From contig NW_005200517.1 of assembly GCF_000372725.1 (NCBI RefSeq), positions 10,757 through 74,756 on the forward strand: 64,000 bases of DNA, given 5' to 3'. The DNA comes from Emiliania huxleyi CCMP1516 (Eukaryota > Haptophyta > Isochrysidales > Noelaerhabdaceae). Shown piece after piece: positions 43,744-53,925 of this stretch. The notes beneath the pieces were generated by a model. The model was given only the letters and a program-made list of their open reading frames with translations. It was not told where the DNA came from and did no database searches. Positions within the stretch are counted from its first letter, which is position 1; each line of letters starts with the position of its first letter. Both the position numbers and the translations under genes were made by a program.

Positions 43744-43788
43744 CGAGGTGGATATCCTTTGGCCGCGTTGGGTAGCGAGGATTGGTGT
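43744..43788 (-). promoter_or_regulatory. 45-bp shared upstream element, copy 1 (contains CCAAT)
   Basis: In the orientation of the GT77 gene this reads ACACCAATCCTCGCTACCCA and on to ATCCACCTCG. It lies 64 bp upstream of the start codon. The same 45 bp, with two differences, lies at 58763-58807, upstream of the PLP-dependent deaminase and likewise in gene orientation. It includes a CCAAT box. Confidence 0.4.
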
Positions 43789-44427
43789 AACCCGAGCCAC
43801 GGAGGCGTGTTTTCTGGCGGCCGACCGTCAGTGCACGGAGTTGCCACTTCTCCGACTGCCCCGGCCAGTTCCCGAGGTCGTCGGGTGTGACCCCTTCGTC
43901 CCCCGAGACCTAGCGCGGGTGGGTTGGAGGGGGCTCGCCCCGTTCCTCCCCATCGGGCCGCGTGAGCGGCCTCGCCTCGCAGATTCGTTTTCGCGCCTGG
44001 GTCAGGCGCGCGGGGCATCCCCCGGGTCGCTCGACCAGCGGCGATCCGAAGAGTGGCCGCTATGCGAGGGAAAGAGCGGGGCCCACGGGGTACGCCTCCG
44101 TCCGGCCCCCTCCGAGGGGGGAAGGGAATTGCGGGGTCCCCACGGGCGCCTCAGTTCGGCCCTCCCGAGGGGGGGAGGGGAGCAAGGGGGTGGGGGGATA
44201 GGTGTATTGTTGGCAAATCAAGACACAGAGCTCACACAGAATCACAGCGGGAGGAAAGCGGCGAGTCGCAATTCTTGGTGATATTTACACGCGACTCGCA
44301 AAGCTGGCAAGCGATGGGAAGATAGGTACGCATGGACGCGTTTGCTGCAGCCCGCCAGCGCAACAGCGTTCCGTTTTTTCTCCAAAACCCACGTGCCTAA
44401 GCACATCCGTTCACGTGCACGGAGCTT

Positions 44428-44640
44428 CTTGAGCCACCCACCCACCCACCCACCCACCTCACGGCCCGGCTGAGGCTTGGAACCACCCACCCACCCCACC
44501 GACCTCACGGCCCGGCTGAGGCTTGGCACCACCCACCCATCCCACCGACCTCACGGCCCGGCTGAGGCTTGGCACCACCCACCCATCCCCACCCACCTCA
44601 CACGCACGGCCCACCCGGCTGATGAGGCGATATAACCCAC
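44428..44640. repeat. Tandem CCCACC / CTCACGGCCCGGCTGAGGCT repeat
   Basis: Three units of about 57-62 bp, each made of CCACCCACCCA followed by CTCACGGCCCGGCTGAGGCT, plus a diverged fourth. Confidence 0.75.
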
Positions 44641-44751
44641 CCACACCGACCGACCCATCCCCACCACCCAACCAACCCTCCGGCCACGGGAGACACAAGC
44701 AAGGAAGGTAGGTGGTAGCAAAGCACACAGCCTGACCCACAGCCGAGGGTT

Positions 44752-45020
44752 AGGGCTAGGGTTAGGGTTAGGGTTAGTTAGGGTTAGGGCTAGGGTTAGG
44801 GTTAGGGTTAGGGTTAGGGTCAGAGAGTTCAAGCCGTTGTGCAGCTCCTAAGAACGGGCCGCTTCGGGTCGGAATGGAGGAACCAGCGGGAGCATGCTCC
44901 GGTCCGTTGACGCGAGCTCTCGGTGAATGCTCCGAGTTCTTCGGGTTAGGGTTAGGGTTAGGGTTCTCGAGTTAGGGTTAGGGTAGGGTTGTTAGGGTTA
45001 GGGTTAGGGTTAGGGTTAGG
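44752..45020 (+). repeat. Telomere-like TTAGGG tracts (two blocks)
   Basis: 44752-44822 and 44942-45020 consist of TTAGGG repeats with occasional variants (GCTAGGG, a missing base), separated by ~120 bp of unique DNA. They lie inside the window with genes on both sides, so this is an interstitial telomeric sequence. Confidence 0.9.
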
Positions 45021-45106
45021 GGTAGCTTGTTGTCGTCGCGCCGATAAGACAGAGACACGGGCAGCAGACGCGACCCAATCGACGCACCAGAGCATGGTTG
45101 GGCGTG

Positions 45107-45425
45107 TGAGCCGCCATCTTGGACCGTGAGGCGAGTATTTGCAACCGGGAGCTCGCCGCCGCCCCTACACCGCCGCCGCTGCCCTCCCGAGGCCAGATAA
45201 TAGCCCAAGTCGAAGAGTGCGCCCCGCCCTCGGTATCTGGGTGGCAGGCGGGACTAGAGAGGCACGCCAGAGCACGGCCGGGGGCGCGAGCCGCCATCTT
45301 GGACCGTGAGGCGAGTATTTGCCACCGGGAGCTCGCCGCCGCCTCTACGCCGCCGCCGCCGCCCTCCCGAGGCCAGATAATAGCCCAAGTCGAAGAGTGC
45401 GCCCAGCTCTCGGGATCTCTCTCGC
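45107..45425. repeat. 180-bp tandem duplication
   Basis: The unit starting GAGCCGCCATCTTGGACCGT at 45107 recurs at 45287 and is almost identical through GATAATAGCCCAAGTCGAAG. The shared CCGCCATCTTGG resembles a YY1-type site; no function is implied. Confidence 0.8.
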
Positions 45426-45539
45426 ATAGGATACACACTCGGCGGCACGAGGGCAAGGCTGGGCCTCCTATTGCTATTGGTGCTCCCCTCGGGGTCCTCG
45501 CTCTTGGGGCACTAATCCTCCGACCACTCTGAGGGGCAG

Positions 45540-46030
45540 TGTGAGCTACTACGCGAGCGGCCGCGCTCCGGTTCAGGGCTGGGCAGGGTGGGCTCGGGCC
45601 ACTTGCCCGTGCGCATGTACCCCCGCATGAGACCGATGGAGGCCTCAACCATTCCACACGGCAATCCCTCGAGCAGCTCGGGCAGCTCGCCCGCCGCCAG
45701 CGCCGCGTCGAACCGCTCCCTTTATGCCGAGCGCGCCGCACACCCTGCGCACCGCCTCCGTCTGGACCTCGTCGGGCGTCTCGGAGTCGTAGCCGGAGGA
45801 GTCGGCGGAGGAGGCGCGCTTTGCGGGCGGCGAGTCAGGGGAGGGGGAGCGCGACTGGCGCGAGGGCCCGCCGCCGCGCGCGGATAGCGCGTTTTTGTCG
45901 ACGGGCCGGGGTTCAACCGCCGCAGTGCGGCCACTGCGTGTCTTGCCGCTGCGTGGCTGCCGGCTTCGCCAGCGTGTTTCCTTAATTTCTGCCCTTCGAT
46001 CGAGGGGAGTGGCAGAGCCCTGTTCACGCG
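45540..46030 (-). pseudogene. Coding-like fragment, unknown family, one frame break
   Basis: The minus strand reads a long, biased stretch: SRSPSPDSPPAKRASSADS, then YDSETPDEVQTEAVRRVCG. About one base out of frame near 45720 it continues ERFDAALAAGELPELLEGLP, CGMVEASIGLMRGYMRTG. The helix-like, protein-typical composition suggests a real exon or relic, but no start or splice sites are clear and I recognise no domain. Confidence 0.3.
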
Positions 46031-46111
46031 CGCGCTGCCGTCGGAGTGACTCTCTGTGTGTCAGGGATAGTCAGGGCTGTCGATCAGAGCTCCAGTAAGC
46101 TCGGAGACACC

Positions 46112-46953
46112 TTGGGGCAAACGTAGATTTCCTGCCCAGCGTAAGGATATTTCTTTCATTTATTTCGTCTTTATTTCGTGCCCCACCACGGCAAATTTGC
46201 GAGAAATTTCTTCGCCCTCAAGTTTCGCCCCTTTCCGTTTCGCCCATGTTGGACACCCATGTTGGACCAGGCACCGTGCGGGCCTGCCGTGCCTTGCTTG
46301 AGCCGGCAGGCCCGCGCGGCAGTGATGGTGCGCCTCCGCGGAGAGGCTGACGCTGGTCATCGGTCAGCGGTCAGCGGTCATCGGTCACCGGTCAAGCAGG
46401 TCATCGGGCGTCAGTGTCATTCAGGCGTCAGTGTCATTCGCGTCAACCTTGCCACCAAAACCCACGCCAATCTCAACCTTCGAAAGCAATGAGCGACGAC
46501 GACATGGACACGGAGTACCTCGCCACCCTGCAAGGTGCCGCTGCCGGCGATTCCGCACCGCAGGAGGAGACAACCATCCAGTCTGCGCCTGCCTCGCCAG
46601 TGCGAACCGAGGAAGCGCTGGAAGGCATCCAAGTTCCCGGCGTGGGCGGAGGCGGCGCAGATCATCTTCGCGTTCACGCCCAACTCAGCCGCGGCGGAGC
46701 GTGTGTTCTCCATGCTCAAGTCAATGTTCGGCGACCAACAAATGGAGACCTTGGCAGATATCATCCAGACGGCCTTAATGCTCCGCATCAACGAGCGCCG
46801 CGTGGGCTGAGTGAGCACAGTATGATTGGGAACAGTACTCGTATATGAATAGTAGGATCTTGTCACAGGTATGGTAAATTTCCGGAAATTTCTCCTTCCG
46901 AACAAGCCTGTCATATTTCTCAAAATATTTCGGGAAATCTACGTTTGCCCCAA
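46112..46953 (+). mobile_element. hAT-family DNA transposon, internally deleted, with 8-bp target duplication
   Basis: The element starts TTGGGGCAAACGTAGATTTC and ends with the exact 21-bp complement. It is flanked on both sides by GAGACACC, an 8-bp target site duplication (46104-46111 and 46954-46961), the hallmark of hAT insertion. Inside, from about 46489, is a short acidic frame and, after a frame break near 46620, the hAT C-terminal dimerisation motif (FTPNSAAAERVFSMLKSMFG, then LADIIQTALMLRINERRVG, stop at 46810). Most of the transposase is missing, so it is non-autonomous. Confidence 0.9.
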
Positions 46954-47017
46954 GAGACACCCCATTAGCGCGGCTCGACCTCTTTGAGTCACTGCCTTCC
47001 CGGCGGTTTGGCTGTAG

Positions 47018-47178
47018 AGCCTCTACAACAAACTCTACAGCAAAATCGCGCTCTACATCGCTCTACAACGCACGCGCCTCGTCCCGCGGCGGATGTAGAG
47101 CTCTACAGCTCTACAGCGCTCCAGAGCGCTCTACATCTCTACAGCTCTACAGCGCTCTACACTCTACATCCTCTACAC
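47018..47178. repeat. CTCTACA / GCTCTACAGC tandem repeat
   Basis: About fifteen near-copies of CTCTACA with short variable spacers. Confidence 0.8.
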
Positions 47179-47408
47179 CCTCCCTCAGCGGGGCACCCTC
47201 CGCTCGAACCCCTAGTCGAGGTGGCCCCCACCCTGGGGCCGTCCAGCAAAGGGACTGCGGCAGAAGACGCCGAAATTTGCACACGACAAAAAGGGTTTCT
47301 TTATTTCCAAACCGCCCTTCGTCGCGCGCGCTGCTGGGCGACAGGAGAGCCAAACAAACCGCGCTCGCTGCTCGCAACCACGCTCCGCGCACAGCCTGCG
47401 GCCAGCGC

Positions 47409-49391
47409 ATGCGCCGCGTCGCTTCGGTCCTCCTCCTCTGCACTGCTGTGCGAGGAGCGTGGTTTGGCGGGCCGGCACACGTGCACTCGCGCCCGTCAGC
47501 GATCCAGTTCTGGGCGCTCGATGTGAGCGCGGGTGCCGGGTCGCTCTCGTCGCCGGTGCGCAACGAGCACTACCGGAACGCGTCGCGGGCAATCGTGCTC
47601 GGCGAGCGGTATGGGTCAAGGCTGGCGACCGGGCTGCCGCGCTGGCTGCTCCTCTCGGTCGTGGGCATCTCCTCGCGAGAGCTGACGAGCCGCGACGTGC
47701 GAGACCGGCTGGTGCCGGCGCTGTACGAGAGCCGCGACGCGCAGGAGAAGGCGGCCTCGACCGCCGAGCGCCTCCGGCGCAACCTCGACGACCGCGTGAG
47801 CCGTATCATCCGCGGCGTGACCACGCGCCGGCCGGGCGAGGCGGCGCTGAGCACCCAGGCGATCCTCGACAAGTTCCTGCAGGAGGAGCGGGAGGAGCTG
47901 CAGGCGTCGATGGGGTCGGTGCAGGACGTGGTCGAGAACGAGCTGACCCGGGCCCTCACCGAGGTCCTCCAGCTCGAGCTCGCCGAGCGGCTCGAGAAGA
48001 CGGCCTCGGCGGCGGTCCAGCTCAACGTGTCGTCCTCATACACGGAGCTCTCCGCGCTGCTCGCCGCAGCAGACAAGAACTCGGACGGGCACCCCTCTCG
48101 CCCGACGAGCTGCGCGCGCCCATCTCTTCGCGCATCCGGCACTTGAGCACTGTGTGCGTTAGGAACCTCTCCCTCGACGAGCTGTACGAGCTCTTTCTTA
48201 TTATTATTATTGTTGTTGTTATTATTATTTAGGAACCTCTCCCTCGATGAGCTGTACGAGCTCGTCGTCGGAGCGCCGCTCGGCCGGCGAGGTGAATCGC
48301 CGCTGGCATTGACTGATTCATCATCGCTCTTGGCACAGGAGCGCCGCTCGATCCGAAGCTCGACGCGATCGCGCAGCGGCGCCGTGCCGCCGCAGCCGCT
48401 CGCCTCGCCTCCGCCCCCCTCGCCCTGACCTTGCGGCCCTCCCGCGCGCGCAGGCTGGTCGTGCTGCGCAGCCCGCGCCTCGCCTCTTCGCGGCTCGAGA
48501 GGTGGACTTCGCTCGTCCTCGCGCCGTGGGTGGCTCGGCTCGGGCGCGGCCCGCGGCTGTAGGCGGGGGGGGGGGGGGGCCTGCAGGCGCCGTGAGTGAC
48601 GCGTCCGTGGCGTGTGATGCAGGCGCGCCTCGCCGCTCGCAGCGCCTGCGGCTCGCGAGGCGGGGCCGGTGGGCGTGTCGTGGACGTGTCGTGGACGTGT
48701 CTCTGGTAGGCGCGCCTCGCAGCTCGCCCGCGAGGCCGACCGTTGGCTCGAGGCGAACGGCGAGCGGTGGGCGGCGCTACAGAGCCGGCTGCTGCAGCGC
48801 GACTACGCGCCCGAGGCGCTCGCTCGAGCCGCGACGCGTCGTCGCTGTGGAGTGCGTCTCCTCACCCTCGCGTTTGGCCGTGCTCAGGCGCTCTCCTTCC
48901 CCGAGGCTTTCTCTCGCCTCACCGGCTCTCCTCCTCCGGCGGAGCTGCTGCGCGCACTGCCGGTGCTGCAGAGGCAGCAGGTGCTGCTGCCGGCGCGCGA
49001 CTTGGCCCGCAAGACGAGCGGGTGGCTCGACAAGGCGTCCGCTTGGCTGCTCGCGATGGCGGGGTCTGTCGAGCGACTCGAGCCGGCGGCCGCGGAGCCC
49101 GAGGAGAGCGGCGCAGAGGAGGAGGAGGGGGAGGGCGGGCCGGCGCGGTTCCCGAAAGCGATGCGAGGCTGGCTCGAGGAGCGGCGCGCCTCGCTGCGGC
49201 GCTTTCGACGGCGGTGGTGGCCGAGTCACCCACGGCAGCGGCACGCGCGGAGGGACGGCGACGGGTCGCAGCGGCGAGGAGTAAAACGCGGTGAGGGGGA
49301 GGGCTCAGCCGAAACAAGTTTTCGGCACCAGCAGGCGGTGGCGGTGCCAGTGGTGGAGGCGACCGCGAGAACTGAGGAGGAGGGGTCGTAG
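47409..49391 (+). CDS. Possible plastid-targeted protein with an EF-hand-like loop
   Basis: The chosen start gives a signal-peptide-like MRRVASVLLLCTAVRGAWFG; an aromatic residue after the putative cleavage site is typical of complex-plastid targeting. A helical region follows (RDAQEKAASTAERLRRNLDD, QAILDKFLQEEREELQA, LAERLEKTASAAVQL), then AADKNSDGH, a canonical EF-hand loop start. Two extra bases at about 48094 shift the frame to LSPDELRAPI. Downstream exons carry NLSLDELYELVV, LDPKLDAIAQRRRAA, and from about 48711 QLAREADRWLEANGER through a Glu/Arg-rich end at 49391. One intron (about 48139-48232, GC donor) contains a 35-bp copy of the next exon's start. Family not recognised; several junctions uncertain. 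Confidence 0.55.
48159..48263. repeat. 35-bp direct repeats at an intron
   Basis: 48159-48193 and 48229-48263 differ at one base. The spacer is a TTATTATTATT / GTTGTTGTT simple repeat. The second copy is the acceptor plus exon start (TTTAG|GAACCTC); the first lies inside the intron. Confidence 0.9.
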
Positions 49392-49774
49392 AGTTACTGG
49401 TATTTTCTTAGTGCTTAGCTCTTACACATACAAAAAGAGTTGTGTGTGCACATGAACAAACGTGAGACGACCTCCCCCCCCGCCCCCCTCTCTCGGGGAG
49501 GGGGGAGCCGCCCACGGCATAGACGAGAAGACGCCCCCCGCCGCGCGCGACGCGGCGCGAGGGGGGAAGCGCAGTGGATGCATGTCCCACGCCGGACAGA
49601 GTTGTGGCCGGCCCTAGCCGGACGGCGTGGGCGCACATCACAATGAACACAATCTCTCTCGCATGAACTCTCAAACACGTTCCGCGGTTACTGCGTTATG
49701 GACTAAATGATCTCTCTCCTCCGCGGGCGGCTGGGGGCGTCCACCTAGCGGGCCGTCCTCGGTCTGGGTGCGAG
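49392..49774. other. Intergenic, nothing recognised
   Basis: Convergent 3' ends of the EF-hand-like and DUF202 genes. Contains CG-rich and short-inverted sequences (CTCTCGGGGAGGGGGGAG) but no supported feature. Confidence 0.5.
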
Positions 49775-51592
49775 CTAGCATCCGTCCGGGACGAGCGCGA
49801 CGTCCTCCGGGACGTCGGGGAGGGTCTTGATGGCGGCGCCCTTGTACTTAGCCGTCTCGAGGTCGAAGGAGAGGAGCTGCTTCGAGGACTGGTCGAGGAC
49901 GTAGAGCAGCCCGCCCGACACCAGCATGCCCGCCGGGTGGGAGAGCGACTTCTTGTCGCCGTACGTGGCGGACACCTGCGCACGAGGGAGGAGGGGCGGG
50001 CGCTGGACGGGGGCGGGGGCGAGGTGCCGGCCTCCGGGCGGGGCGGCGCTCCTGGAGCGGGAAGACTGGCTTGTGCAGGTCGAGCGGGAAGGCGAGGACC
50101 ACCCCCTCGGCGTCGCCTGGAGACATGTGCATGTGCATGTGCATGTGCATGTGCATGTGCATGTGCATGTGTGGTCCGCGTGTCCGGCGGGGAGAGGGCG
50201 GGGGCGGGGGCGGGGAGAGGGCGGGGGCGGGGAGGCAGGGCGGCGTGGCGCACCGATGTCGGACCCGTCTGCGTCGAGCGAGGCCCGCTTCTCGACAGAG
50301 CCGACGAGCAGCGTGCCGGCTTCGTGCGGCATGTCGTGTACGACGGAGAGGGCGATGGGGTGCTTGACCTCCGTGAAGCCGGACGGCTGCGGCGCGTCTG
50401 CTGGGCAGTAGTGGGCGACGCGGTGCGCCTGTCCGGGTGAGTCAGGGTCGGGGTCAGGGCTGGGGGTGGGTCCGGCGGAGGACAAGTGAGTAGGCGGACA
50501 AGTGAGTAGGCGGACAAGAGGCGCCTTTCGGTCGGCGACGTGCATACAGTTGGCGGCGTCGACGGCGATGCCGCGGAGAGGGCCGCCGACTTGGCGGCCG
50601 ACCAGCGGCACCGGCGGGGCCACCTGCTGCGTCAGCGCCATCGACCCGTTCTTGAGGGAGACGGAGATGGCGGCGCCTCCGTTTTGCGTCGAGACGTGCA
50701 GCGTCGACCCGTCCGGCCCGAGGGCGAGGCCGTAGGGGTGCTCCATCGCGAGGGGCGTGACGGGCGCGCCGTGCGCAAGCAGCCCCTCCGCGCTGCGCGT
50801 GTCCTGCGCCGGCGCCCTGATCACGGCGAGGAACTCTCTACTAATTAGTAGTTAGTAATTACTGATTACTGATGACTAACTACTAGTCACTAACCTGATC
50901 ACGCCGAGGAACTCTCGCGGCGGGACGGAGACGTGGTCCGGCTCAGGAGGCACGCACCGCCCAAACACGGCGACCGACGACATGGAGGGGGCGCCGTCGG
51001 CGACGAGGAGGTGGTCGCCCGCGACGAGGAGCTGGCGAGGCATCTTCTGCACCGCGCTCAGCTGGTCCGTCGCCGGGCCGACGTACTCTCCGCTCGCGAG
51101 AGAAAACTTGTGGATGCCAGACACGCCCTGCTCGGGGTGGCAGATTGCAGACGTCGGCTCGGACGAGCCGTGGAAGGAGACGTAGACGTGCGGCCGCGGT
51201 GCGCCGGGCGTCTCGAGAAAGCCGGGCAGCGCGACGCACTCGGGGCCGTGGAAGTGCCACTCCGCCCACCGGCTGATTGCGCTTCCGGTCGCAGAGACGA
51301 CGATGGCGAGGATCATGCCGCCAGACAGCACGGGCAGCATCCAGTCGCCAAACGCCGCGCCCATGTGCCGCGACTTTAGCAGGTAGTCGCGCTGGTAGAA
51401 GCGCACCAGCGACACGGCAGCTATGATGATCGCCACGAGCGACTGGACCAGCGACATCGGCCCGAGCGCGGCCTTTGACGAGGACTTTTGGAGGACGTTG
51501 ACGAGGAAGGCGCCGAGGCCCATCGTCGCGGCCAGCCGCAGCCACGCCATCAGCGTCCGCTCGTTCGCCAACACGTGCCGGTCGACGGGCAT
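49775..51592 (-). CDS. DUF202 membrane domain fused to an NHL/lactonase-like propeller
   Basis: The N-terminus HVLANERTLMAWLRLAATMG is the DUF202 signature (as in VTC1-type proteins), with three membrane segments (GLGAFLVNVL, LVAIIIAAVSLVRFY, MLPVLSGGMILAIVVSAT). It is followed by propeller-like repeats (HPYGLALGPDGSTLHVST, PLRGIAVDAANCMHVADRK, HPAGMLVSGGLLYVLDQSS, LSFDLETAKYKGAAI). Exons are 51592-50895, 50816-50525, 50428-50254, 50116 to about 50052, and 49975-49775. Introns are 50817-50894 (GT), 50429-50524 (GC), 50117-50253 (GT, with a TGCATG microsatellite), and a last one with an apparent GA donor or a weak GC donor further on. The propeller probably faces a lumen or the outside; its ligand is unknown. 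Confidence 0.7.
50817..50917. repeat. 23-bp direct repeats bounding an AT-rich intron
   Basis: CTGATCACGGCGAGGAACTC (from 50817) and CTGATCACGCCGAGGAACTC (from 50895) match at all but one position. The intervening ~55 bp is TACTAATTAGTAGTTAGTAA-type palindromic AT-rich DNA. On the coding strand the pieces read GATCAG|GTTAG (donor) and GATCAG|GGCG (acceptor). Confidence 0.9.
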
Positions 51593-53300
51593 AATGCTCC
51601 GTGCGGTGCAGAGCTGTGATGGAATGCGGGCCGACGGCGCGACAGACTTCGGCGCCTTGAAGAATTCAGTGTAAGTCTGTTTTCTTTCTTTCTTTGGGTA
51701 TCCCTCCCTTCGGCTGTCTGTTTTCTTTCTTTTTCTTTCTTTCTTTTCCCTTGGGTTGTCTGTTTTCTTTCTTGCTTTTCCCTTTTCTTTATTTTTTGAA
51801 AGGACTCCGTCTGCCTGTGCTTATTTCTTTACGTATGTACTGTGTTAGTGCCAGTGCGCACCAGTCCCGTGCCCAGTTGACTTGCTCGACCCGCCAGCAG
51901 AAAAACGGTATGGCGGGTGGAGTGCTCTCTACTGCCGCGGCGCCCCTGTCGGTTCGGAGGCGCCCGGCGGCCGCGAGCTTGGTGCCGACGTCGACCGGCT
52001 GCTCTCGCGGCGCCGAGGCGTGCCGCTTCGGTCACGTCACGCGCGCTGCGAGGTGTCTTTTGGCATGTGAGCGCTGGCATAGACGCCAGGAAGCTCGCCT
52101 TCCTTGCCTACGGCCGCGGGCGTGCGGGCGGGCACGCCAGCCTTGGCCCGCGACGCTCCGCGCGGGTCTTCGAGCTCGCGACCCGCGACGAGCCAGCATG
52201 GCTCGTCGCTCGACGGGAGCCTGCCCAGCATGCTCTCGGCACTCTGTACAGCCTCGACAAGCTGTCTGGGAAGGCCTACAGGGCCAGGGCGGGCTGTCTC
52301 GGGCGCGATGGCGCGCTGAATACTACCATGACTACGAGCTCTCGATCGGGTCGCCGGCAGCGGGCTTGCGCGGCGCGCTGCTCGACGTCAGGCTGCTCTC
52401 CAACCTTTCAACAGTGTCTTTTACCTCGCTCCTCTCGCTGCAACCGCCTGCGGGGGCCGGCGCCGGCCGCCTCGCTTCGCCAGCGCTGCCTACGCCTACG
52501 ACACGCGCCTAGACACGCGCATCGGCTCGCCGCCCGCGTCGCCTGCGGCGGGCCCGCGGGGCGCGACGCTCGTCGGGAGCGTGCTCAGCAGGATGTGCAG
52601 CGCAGCCTGACTCACTCAGAGCGCCGCTGATGCGGCGTGGGGCCACCGGCGGGGCTGCTGCCGCGTGGACTTCACCATCGTGCCCTCGCCGCGTCGCCGA
52701 CGCCACTTGCCGCTCGCGGATGCCCTGCCCTTCCCTGCCACCGCGCAAACAAACACACACACACACACAAACACTCACACATATTAATCATCGGGTAATA
52801 ATTATTAATTATTAATCGTCGGGCGGCGGCGCGGCGCGGCGCGGCGGCGGGCGGCGCGAGGCGGCGGCGCGGCGAGGCAGCGGGCGACGCAGGGCGGGGC
52901 GGCGCGGCGGCGGGTGGGGTAATTACTTCATTATTAATTTAATTAATCATCATTGGGCGGCGGCGCGGCGCGGCGGGCGGGCGACGCGGAGCGGGGCGGC
53001 GTGACCATCTGCACTGACCTCGGCCTCTGGTCTTTGGAGCAGAGCAATGGTCGCGCCGCCCTCGACTCAAGGGGCTGCCTTCCAGCCGTCGCTGCTCAGG
53101 CCGGGGGAGGGGGGGAGACCTCCTGTTCCTCGCGGAACGGGAGCAGGCCCCTCCTTGCCCGGTCTGCGATGCAGGGCGGTGGTAGTGCCATCTTCGCTTC
53201 GTACTCGAAACCACGACGCCGCAATCGTCGCCGGCGCGCGACACGTTCCCGTAGGCCGGACTGTCCTCGTCGAGAGTGTGTGCCGCCAAGGCGGGACGCA
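51593..53300. other. Repeat-bearing region with a coding-like fragment
   Basis: 51690-51800 is a TTTCTTTCTTT block with CCCTCCCTT and CCCTTGGGTTGTC pieces of the dispersed family. 51900-52620 reads coding-like in several frames (RKLAFLAYGRGRAG; AEYYHDYELSIGSPAAGLRG; then a similar DTRLDTRIGSPPASPAAGPRG near 52510). This may be an unrecognised intron-bearing gene or an internally duplicated relic. 52790-52990 is GGCGGCGCGG-rich with two TTAATTAAT blocks. I cannot assign a product. Confidence 0.35.
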
Positions 53301-53301
53301 C

Positions 53302-53925
53302 TCAGGGACGGTGCCGAAACTCCAGTTCGGGGCACGCGTGGATCGCGCCCACGACTGGCCAGACGCAGCAGCCCATGATGCTGCTCTTGCGCTCAACTCC
53401 ATACCTGTCCAGATCCTCGACTGACGCTCCCGCAAGAAAGCGTAGGGCCACAGACAGCTTGGTCTCGACGCTGAGCGGCGGGGCGGCATGTCCGGCGTGC
53501 GCCCCGCCTCGACCACCTTCACGCGTAAGGTGCGGCCCAAGCAGCACGCACAGGTCCCGAAAGGCACTGCGTGACAGACGGAACTTGCGCTGAAACCGCA
53601 CGTCGTCGAGGTGAGCCACCGTGGCCCAGAAGCCGTGCTCGCGTACGGTCTGACTGATCAGGCCCAGGATAGGGCCTGACCGCCGCCGCTTCTGCTTCTT
53701 GTCTCTCTTGGCGATGATGCAGTGCAGGATGGCCAGCACCGCCGCCCGACGCTGCTTGCGCCCCGCATCTTGCCCGAAGAGTACTCGCCCCTCGCCAGTC
53801 AGACAGGTGGCTCCCACGTTCCCACCCGCCTGCAGGATGCTGGCGAGGAGCTCCTCACTGGTTTGGAAGGCGGGTCGGGCGGCGACGGCGATGCACGGCA
53901 GCAGGCCCGAGAGCATCGCGCGCAA
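53302..53925 (-). pseudogene. PIF/Harbinger-type transposase, truncated
   Basis: A 207-residue frame contains the usual N-terminal portion: DDVRFQRKFRLSRSAFRDL, then GPHLTREGG, TKLSVALRFLAGASVEDLDR and a helix-turn-helix-like YGVERKSSIM. The DDE catalytic region expected next is not found. The frame stops at 53302 and the following 300 bp read only fragments. Likely a dead copy. Terminal repeats were not located. Confidence 0.55.

Larger units (their letters stand above)
43680..47408. other. Repeat-dominated region between two genes
   Basis: Holds the shared upstream element (43744-43788), CCACC-rich tandem units, telomere-like tracts, a 180-bp tandem duplication, a coding-like fragment, a hAT element and a CTCTACA array, each listed separately. 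No intact gene seen. Confidence 0.6.

Noticed and set aside
49848..50168. Met-His repeat peptide
   Set aside because: Product of the ATGCAC microsatellite inside an intron of the DUF202 gene.
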